Of a DNA stretch of 24,335 bases, positions 11,201 through 20,200 are shown in pieces; the first letter of the stretch is position 1, and every line of letters begins with the position of its first letter. The notes under the pieces are model-generated. The model was not told where the DNA came from. It saw only the letters and a list, made by a program, of their open reading frames with translations, and did no database searches. The stretch comes from Coptodactyla brooksi. Taxonomy: Eukaryota > Arthropoda > Insecta > Coleoptera > Scarabaeidae. Where the stretch lies: positions 1-24,335 of the forward strand of contig JAWQRM010000310.1 in the NCBI GenBank assembly GCA_033557675.1, read 5' to 3'. The translations under genes and the position numbers were made by a program.

Positions 11201-14200
11201 GATAAAATTTGCGCTCATCTACGCATAATTATATTGTCTAAGGGCCAGTCAAAAATTTAGACAAAAAGTGAAAAACTATCTTTAAAATTGCGCAATTTTT
11301 TTATTTTTGAAAAATTAAAAAATTTGAGTTGATGGCCCTTAGCTACAACTTTGTTTTACAAAAAGGAACTGAGGTTTTAATAATTTTTTGTTTCTAGAGG
11401 AAGTTAGGATGCTGCCCTGGTCAACGCGGCTACAGATTTTCGACGTAATATGTGACCATATTTAGCAAAGAAAAACATTTTTAAATACTTAAGGCAATGA
11501 AGAACAAGGTGGAATTATTAGTTTTTCAATTAACCTTACTCTCTTCCTAAAAAAATCCAAATTGTGTCAACTTTTTGCTGCCGGGAATGTATGTAACCCC
11601 TTAAGTGGTAACAATTGGTTAACTTTACTACGAAACCAAAGGTTTCAAACCCACAATTTAGCTATTGTTGTATCTTCCTTACATTCATCCAGGGCATGTA
11701 AAGGTGTTATGACAAACTGTTGTTTTAAAAACTAATAAAATTCTATTATCATAAAACTCTTTTAAATAGTTAATGGATTACAGCACATGCTGAAAGTAGC
11801 TGTGCTGCAATCCACCATCGTGCGCTTGGTCTATGAACAATTCCAGGATTGTCCTGTATGCAACAGATGTCACAATTTCTTAAAGAAAATTAGGCCTACA
11901 ATTTGTCCTCTTGATATAGCTACCCTACACCTACACCTACTTTTACTAGGTGTAATGGATTTTCACATGAACTATTAGGATGCTCTGTTGACTGTATGAA
12001 ATAGTTTTGACTGCCTTATGATATAATTCACAAATTAATTATTTAAGAAAAATAGGCTTTACCTGCATATCAATATTCTATAAACATCTATCAGTTTCTT
12101 GTGACAACTGCAGCAAAGATTTTTGAGGGGAACGTTTGAGGAGAACATAATTTGAGGAGAACATAATTGATTCAGAATTTCCAGACGATTTTATTTTCCA
12201 AACGTTGCCAATATTTTGTTAACGATTAACAACTCGCCTCACCCCAGATGCCATACTAGCAGTCTTGATTAGAGAATGTGTATGTAGCCTCTTCTAAACA
12301 TGCTCTAACAGAATACTTTCATTTGTTTTCCATTCACATTGCCTATATTGGAAATACAATTTCAAAATATCCTGCTCCATAATATAAGCTCTCACTGATA
12401 AATTCACATATTTATCGCACAATAATATAACTGATAACCAGCAAGTTTCAACTGACAGCTAAAGAAAACTGTAGGCAAAAATAGGTATAGCTGTGTATGA
12501 AGTTAGTCACGACAGCAAAGTATCGATAAAAGAATTAGAAAGCAGTGTTTTTTGGGACAGCCTTTTTCGATCGCAGTATGTTTGGTTGTCCTAATAAGTT
12601 TCATTCCCCCCAAAATTTTGCATTGTAGTTACTTTGATTGTTGCTGATGCCCAACTTTCTATGGAAAGCAATTAAAGTTTATTGACCAACATAATTACCT
12701 TCCATAAGTAATGATTTACTTTAGTTTCTGTGAAAATTGGCTTACACACAGGTTTCTATTGTATTCCTTAATTTGTAACATATTTAACTGCGAAGAGCAA
12801 ATTTCCATAGTAATCTACTTATGTACATTCAATATGCATAGAAAATGTGCCTTACACTAAGCCACCTAGAGCTGGAAGTGTCTGGGTATAGATAATAAAA
12901 ATTGTAGGAAATAACGGATTTTATATAAAAAGAAGCCATACCTATGGGTGTTAATACAATATCTGCAGAATGTACAGGAGGTATATCGGCGTGCACTTCG
13001 GAAGGTTGTATAAGGGGCCAATCCTCAGTTGTAAACTTTCTCGATACTCCACCACCAGCTAAAAGAAGTACCAATATTTATTTTGTAGCTTTAGATAATA
13101 AGCAAGCTTGTGTACAAAGATATGATCTAAAAAGGCTTACAATGATTTTATTCTTTGTGCACTTAATATAATAGTTGTATTAAATATATATACTTACTCG
13201 AATCTGGGTCATTTGTAGCTTCCTTCTCGAGAGATGTTTCATCAGATTTATCGTCAGCGGGACCCTCTCCATTAGGTGGATTGCCTTCAGAATTTCTTCC
13301 ATGTTCTGGTTCACTTCCAGAAGTGTCACTACTGCCTATCGTTTCTGCCCTTTCAATGACATCTTGCAAATTTGGAAGTTCATCAACAGTCTCTTCCTCA
13401 TCAGGGAGAGGCTCCGATGACTTCGTTTTGCCACCGGGTTGCTTAAAAGCTTCTACAGTGCTCGACAGGTACGTAAACCACCTGCAAAAATTTCCATGTT
13501 ACATACTTCGTTTCACATTAATACCTTATACAAACTCACGTTTTTCTTTCTGCACTGTCTCTTGTTAGCAATTCATACATGGAACTTTGCGCAGAGGTGT
13601 TTACCAAAAATAATGAACTTTCGACTATAAGAATATATATGTAATATTTAAAATGAAATTTCATCAAAGTTAACTTACACGCTGCGTTTGTTCTCACCAA
13701 CAATGTTGACATTTTAATAATTGGTGCTAAGGGTGGCTGGCCAGGTTTGCCATTTTGGAAAAATTTTAATAAATAACGTTCACTATCCCGTTGCAATAGT
13801 ACAACAAATTCTTCCAAGAGCACCATATGAACCTGCAAGTGTGCCTTGTTTTGTCTTTTCAAATGTACTGGTCCATCGTATACGTAATTGTAGTTAGTTA
13901 AGTCAATGTTCTGAAATAGAAAAAACACATTAAATTATATTTTAAAAGCTACTCTTTCTACGTGTGCCTAAATTATGAGACTTAATATTGTGACAATAAG
14001 TTGCTAAACAATTTCTGAGAAAAATAAGTCAAGGGTGTAAAGTTCTTAATGACTGATTTTAATATCACAAGAATTAATAGCGAAATCTATTTATTGTTGA
14101 CAATTTTTTTTATAGTTTAATAAAATACATGCATGTAAGTCCATATGCTCTGTACTTTTTAAATTTCTAAATTTACTTTTAACATATTTAAAAAGGTAGT

Positions 14201-17200
14201 TGTATACATTAATATTACAAATTTGCACTTTTATTCTAGCTACTTATATAGAGATTTACTTATACAAGAACATTTAAAGGGCGACAGTCCATGATAAATA
14301 ATGATGATTAATCAAAAAAATAGCTATAATAAAACTTTTCAAATAACCAATATTAATTCTCAACAGCAACATTGAAGCCGATCAATTGTAGTAGGTCACA
14401 AGAACAAACCAAAAATGCAATTATTAATTATTACATATTAATATAAATTAGCTCAAAGTTATACCTCTAGATGTACTTAAAATACAAGTATAATTCACAA
14501 GCAGTTAACTATTTTTTTTACTAGGAAGATCAATAAACTACATTGTTTTCTTTAATTTTAAGTTATAACATCAATATATGAAGTAAACACCAATTCTGTC
14601 AAATTATCTATTTGATAATAATATACAGTTCATAAGATACTTAATATAGGATACTAATGCATAAAATTCGTAAGTGTTAATATATGCCACGATAACAAAG
14701 CAGTTAATACTTTTAGCACTATAAGTCATGCTTATTCTGCCACGAAGAGTTAACTGGATATTTTTATGTAACGTAATAAAATTGACATAAATTGGGACGT
14801 AATAATAGTCTGGCATATTATAAGTTACAAAAATAAAATAGTAACAATAAAATACTTACTTTGAATTCACTAATTATTGCATTATCTTTACTGGATAGGA
14901 ATAAGGTGGTGTCTAAATGATTTTGTATCTCTTCCAATCGGAATTTACACCATGCCTTCTTGGCAGCTTCGTTAATGTGATTGAGGATCTCCTTCGATCT
15001 GTCGTGTGCCCTCATCAGACTAGTCAATTCCAATTGAGAGTATTCGAGATCTTGCGAGTTCTCAGCTTTTTCCAGAACACCGATAACTCTTTCTATAAGA
15101 AGGGGGTATTTCGCGAGTCGTTGCATTTCGGAAACTATGAAGCCCTGTAACGTAAGCCGCCTACAATCGTTGTTCTTTTCTAATTCGTTTAGGCCCATGT
15201 TGAACTTGGAGTCTTTACGTCTCTTTTCTTTGATCATGTCTAAGGCACACTGTTGGTTTTTACAAAATGTCGCTGTTGCTTTCTGCAACGTGTCGCCGAG
15301 TTCACCCGAAAACATGGTTAGGAGGCTCTCGCCAATGGTTCTCCACATTTTTCCGTCGCGCGTTTTTTTGGTCTTTAAAATGCACTTGAACTTCGAATGG
15401 ATTTTCAGCACTTCGTGTAGATTTGGAAACACCAACTGGATCTCCTCTTCTTTCAAGAGGCTTTTCTCTTTTATACCTTTTAAAAATATTCGATCTAATA
15501 TACTGAGATTGCGTAGATGAGACCTTTCAGTGTGATATAATTCTGAAACAATAAATACATTTTATTCAATGTGTAAGCAATTACCTACAATATTACTAAC
15601 ATATTTCATATGAATTTGTTCTTTTTCTGTGAACATGTTGCCTAAATGTGAAATATTAAGTAATTTATTATTTTTTACAGAAACAAAAAAAATATGTGAA
15701 GGTATCTCCAACTCTTCAGAAAAACATCATATTGTTTGCATATTCTTGGAAAAATTATGAAATTTGCAGATTCAGTTACTTATTAAGATATTAACCACAA
15801 ACTTCTATGTAGAATTTTTTTTTTGTATATTTAATACAGGGATCTCAGAAACTACAGCAGCTAAAGAATCTGTTATATGGGAACAGATTTACGATTTCGA
15901 CTTCTAATTAATGCAGTTTCTATTTTCTAAAATCTTTATAGCTTACCAGATGTTTGGTAAAAAACTGTTTTTTTATGTAACCCGTCATTTTGGAGTTATC
16001 ACAAAGTTGTCTTATTTTAATGGAACCATAGTGGGGTATGGCCCATTAGAAAAGGTCTTAATTACTTTTTTGTTGAACAAGAAAATAATTCATCTCAGTA
16101 GGGTTCGAATCTGCGACCTCTGGTTTCATGCCAGATGCTCTTACTGCTGAGCTATGCACTTATCCACCCACTCTTCAGAAAATCATCCTCTCATTTTTCC
16201 TGTTGGAGACCAAAACAAAACGAAAACGAGAGTATGATTTTCTGAAGGGTGGGTGGACCACTGCATGACTCAGTGGTAAGAGCATCTGGCATGAAACCAG
16301 AGGTCGCACATTCTAATCCTGCTCAGAGGTCAATTATTTTCTTGATCAATAAAAAGTACTTAATTTCATATTTCGACGAAAAGTTCATGGAATAACAATA
16401 TATTCACGCAAAACAGATTTTTTTTAATAATTATAACCGAATCATGACTACATGTCATGATTCGGTAATAAACCTTATAAAGTAAAAAAGCTAAAACGAT
16501 TTTTGTATTATTTTATTTATAAAACACAGCTGGTCACGGTAAAAAAAGTTGATAACTTGAAGGTTTAACGTTAAGACTGATCTCTAATTATGAATGTATA
16601 CTATTTCAGAAATTAAATTTTAAAAAGAAATTATGCTTTTAAAATAAAATTTAAAATAATTCTCAAAACAACCTATAATCATAATGAATGTTCGAAATGT
16701 TTCACGTCAATTAGTATATAAATTGCAACCTCTTTAACAACTGAATTAGCGGCTTTTCAGATAATCTTTGATACATGGTCTATAATTATAAAGAGAAATC
16801 AGAGAATTAATTGGCAGTCAGCCATGCAAATAGTGCACTTCTTCCTATCCAAGAATCACAATACATCTACAATGGTCATGAGGGTGTAACGTTTATGCAA
16901 TTGTCAATTTGCAAGGTAGCAACTTACATTTCTTTAACACCTTAACATACGTGGTTTAATAAAAAAACACATTTCCCAATTTCACTTAATCTTTTCTCAA
17001 AAAATCTTTGTTGATTCATCAGTATTAACTTTGTTCCCTTCAAAGTAGTATCCATAAGATATATTTTTTTCAGTGCTTTCCAATATACAAAGCACTTCTG
17101 AGATGCACTGTATTTTTTCATGCAGATTTTTCATCTTTGGGAATAATTAATAATATATAAATAATAAAAACATGGTTGTTATATGGTTACAATCATTATA

Positions 17201-20200
17201 AAAACTGCATTTAATACTTAATATTTTTCGATTACTTTTAAGTGCAGTTATGTAAGATTATGTTAATTAAGAATTCTAAAATATAGTTTCTTGTATAAAA
17301 GTGTTGCATTGTGGATCTGGCAAAATTGAAAGTGCATTTTTAAATGGAATTTAAAAGATTATCCACTGTATTAAAAAAATAATGTTTTTGCTCTATGTTC
17401 TAAACAATCAGCTTTAAAGCTATCACAAGCACATCAAATTCGAGTGGTAGTTAAAGTTAAACTAAACTTTGAAGTCATCATGTTTTTACCATCGTCAACT
17501 TTGCTTTATAAATAAAATAGTAGAGAAATTTACTTAGGTTTATTTGTTTCAACATTTTGGAATTTGTACAGAGATAACAGAGATATTTTTTAAACATGAA
17601 TACATAAATTTCACGTACCGTTTATGATATCTTGTCTCTCTTTTTCGTGTGAGGAAAGTCTTTGGAGTTCTTCTTCTGGAAGACTGCCCTGCCAGTCAAG
17701 GAAATCTGTTTCAATATTTCCATCGCTATCACAACCCGCGCTACCTCCCGTTGGGCTCTCATTAGAATACCTGCTTAATAAAAAAGATTAACACACGATG
17801 ACAAAGTGAAATTTTGGTTTCTTGCCTAGAGTTTGAATTAATGCTAGTATTTGAAGAACTTCCAGTACTACCGGACCATGTTAAATCCGTAGCCTCAATG
17901 TTACCCGATTCACTGAAATAAACAAACAGACATTAATCAATGATTTGTTTGTGATAGACAAACTTCGTTATTAGCACAAACTGGTGAATTGATAAAATAA
18001 CCATAAACTCAGTGAATTATAAGCAACTGGATACATTTGATATGTAGCCTTCCGAAAACTATTGGTGCAATCTAAAATTAGGTATTAATCATATGCTGTA
18101 TTTCATATTTGTGCTTGGTGTGCACAGTTGATCGGGATTATTTGGAACCACTTATGTTGTGGCTAACTAATCAGTTTGTATGTACCTCTGCAACTTTATG
18201 AACCTGCTGGCCTTGGTTCTAAATCTGCAGTACGTGTTTGCACTTATGCCATTTCTATAGATATGTTCTTGTTCATGCGTAAATGTGTTTGATGCATTTG
18301 AGTTCTTAATGAATGTAATAAATTTTATGGAGTGTATTCGATAAACTCTGTATCTTCTGCCTTGAAAATGTGTGATTTTCTACAAAATTTAAATTAAATG
18401 TTCATTAAATTAAACATTTAATTTAAGTGTAAATTAAAAATAATAAAACTTAATTAAACAAATCTAGTGGGAGAGACTCCTTTGTAAATCCCAATAATTA
18501 ATCTTAATCTTACATTTCATTTTTGTTAGAAAATTCTGCACCGAATAATTTATAACAAGGAGAAATAAAACTGAATTATTTTTTATTAATTTGATCAAAT
18601 ATAATAATTAATGTCGAAGAGACTAACAGACAATTCGAATTCTTAATTTCCTGCTAATTATTTCCATTATTATTTATATAATAATATATAATTATAGATA
18701 TGCTGTTCCAAATTAAATGAGCATCACAAAGAAAATCACATTTTATACTTTATAGGATACCATCAAGTTAAATATTAATTGAATTAATCTTAAAACCACC
18801 AGCTTCATTTCTGATAATTATTATATCGACGGCTATTTCATTTTTTGGTTTATTACAAATAAATTTTATAGCACTCTATAAAAAAAGTCCAACAAAAGCC
18901 CATTACAAGACTATTTCCAAATTCTGATGTTTTATGTCTCTGCTATTTTTAATCCAAACATACAAGTGTTGTATACTTCTAGAACAAAATACATTATTTT
19001 GATAGCATTGGCTGCTTTTGTGTCACCCTGTAGTTATAACTTGTAGAAACAAGACAACTTTTCTATTTTTTTTTATCTTTCTACCAAAGTCAACTCTTAG
19101 AAATGTCTACCAACTTGAAGAATAGAGACATTGAGTTTTGCTTTTCTAGAACTGTTTGGGACATTTTACAATTTATTTGCACTTACTGCAGGAGCTCATT
19201 GAAAACTAACCATTTTGTTCATTTGTTTCCATAGGAAATAATCGAGTGACAATAAGTCTGGAGCTCTAGCAGCAAATGAAACTGGTCCACCTGTACTTAT
19301 CGATTTATCTGGATGCATGCGGGACTACCATCTTATTGTAGAAATTTGTTTCCTATAGTAAGTGAAATACATTTGCTACTTTCCTAGAAAACCGATAAAA
19401 ACCACAGTACCATAAAAAGAATATTGACCCACTAAGGAGTCTGTTACTCAGAATCCCAGCCTATGCACATTGATAATTCAATATTATTAGTTTGTTGTAT
19501 CTAATTTGGATTTGCATTATTGAAATAATATGCATTGTGAAGGTTAATACGGCCATTGCACATAAAAAAGTGCAACGGCCACAACAATGTGGAAACTGCA
19601 AGGATCTTTTCTTGTTGATCATGGTCAATATTGTGTGTTGATGGATTTGCTGCAACTGCAGTCAGCAAATTTGTGGCAACTTCACCATTTCAAACAACAC
19701 TTTTATCAGAATATTCGCAAGCTATTAGCTGAACTTAGCTAGTTTCTTTTGCCAATTTTTGAAGAATATTTTGGGACACATGCTGCCATTCTGAGAACAG
19801 ACAGTTTCTGAAAAATTTTGGTGACAATTAAATATTTCATGTGAAATTGTTGATATTCCAACAATTCCTGTTCAACAGATCCTGTTCGGATTTCGAATAG
19901 GAAAGACAACAAGAGGATGTCTGGCATGAAACCGTAGGTCGTAGGTAGGAATCCTGCTCAAATGTTAATTATTTTCCTGTTTAAAAAGTGATTAATTACT
20001 TAAATTAAATACTTTATTCGACTTCTTTATTTAACTAATTTTAAGAAACAAAAAATAATTTTTAAAAACCCTAACCAAATGACGCAATCAGCAATACTTT
20101 AAATACCAGGAAGCAACAGCAGCATCGGGAAATAACTAAAAACAAGAGGAACTCTAGACAACAATGGCAACAAAGATGAAAGTTGAAAAGATAACGCAAG

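Larger units (their letters stand above)
5976..12941 (-). other. Intron 10 of the RhoGEF, 6966 bp, filled by transposon relics
   Basis: It holds the family A mariner, the DUF4817 transposase, Tigger, the TTAA element and both copies of the unclassified repeat. About 4.5 kb of it is assignable to elements. The stretches 5976-6225, 7500-7650, 8130-8407, 11605-12470 and 12578-12941 show nothing recognisable. Confidence 0.85.
15543..17618 (-). other. Intron 5 of the RhoGEF, 2076 bp
   Basis: It contains the SINE pair, a palindrome and the third family A mariner fragment. The stretches 15543-16061, 16472-16947 and 17126-17618 show nothing beyond AT-rich sequence. Confidence 0.8.

Noticed and set aside
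11787..11978. Plus-strand frame with a CPVCNRCHNFL stretch resembling a zinc knuckle
   Set aside because: It is short, isolated in intron 10, lacks the full Cys/His spacing of a known finger, and has no flanking exon signals.
15137..15520. Plus-strand frame of 127 codons
   Set aside because: It is the shadow of the DH-domain exon on the opposite strand. The minus-strand frame has clear DH motifs and valid splice sites.
16090..16335. Two real tRNA genes in inverted orientation
   Set aside because: A and B boxes and an anticodon-like arm are present. The acceptor arms do not pair, position 33 is not U, and both copies share a long non-tRNA tail with a third truncated copy, so they are SINEs.
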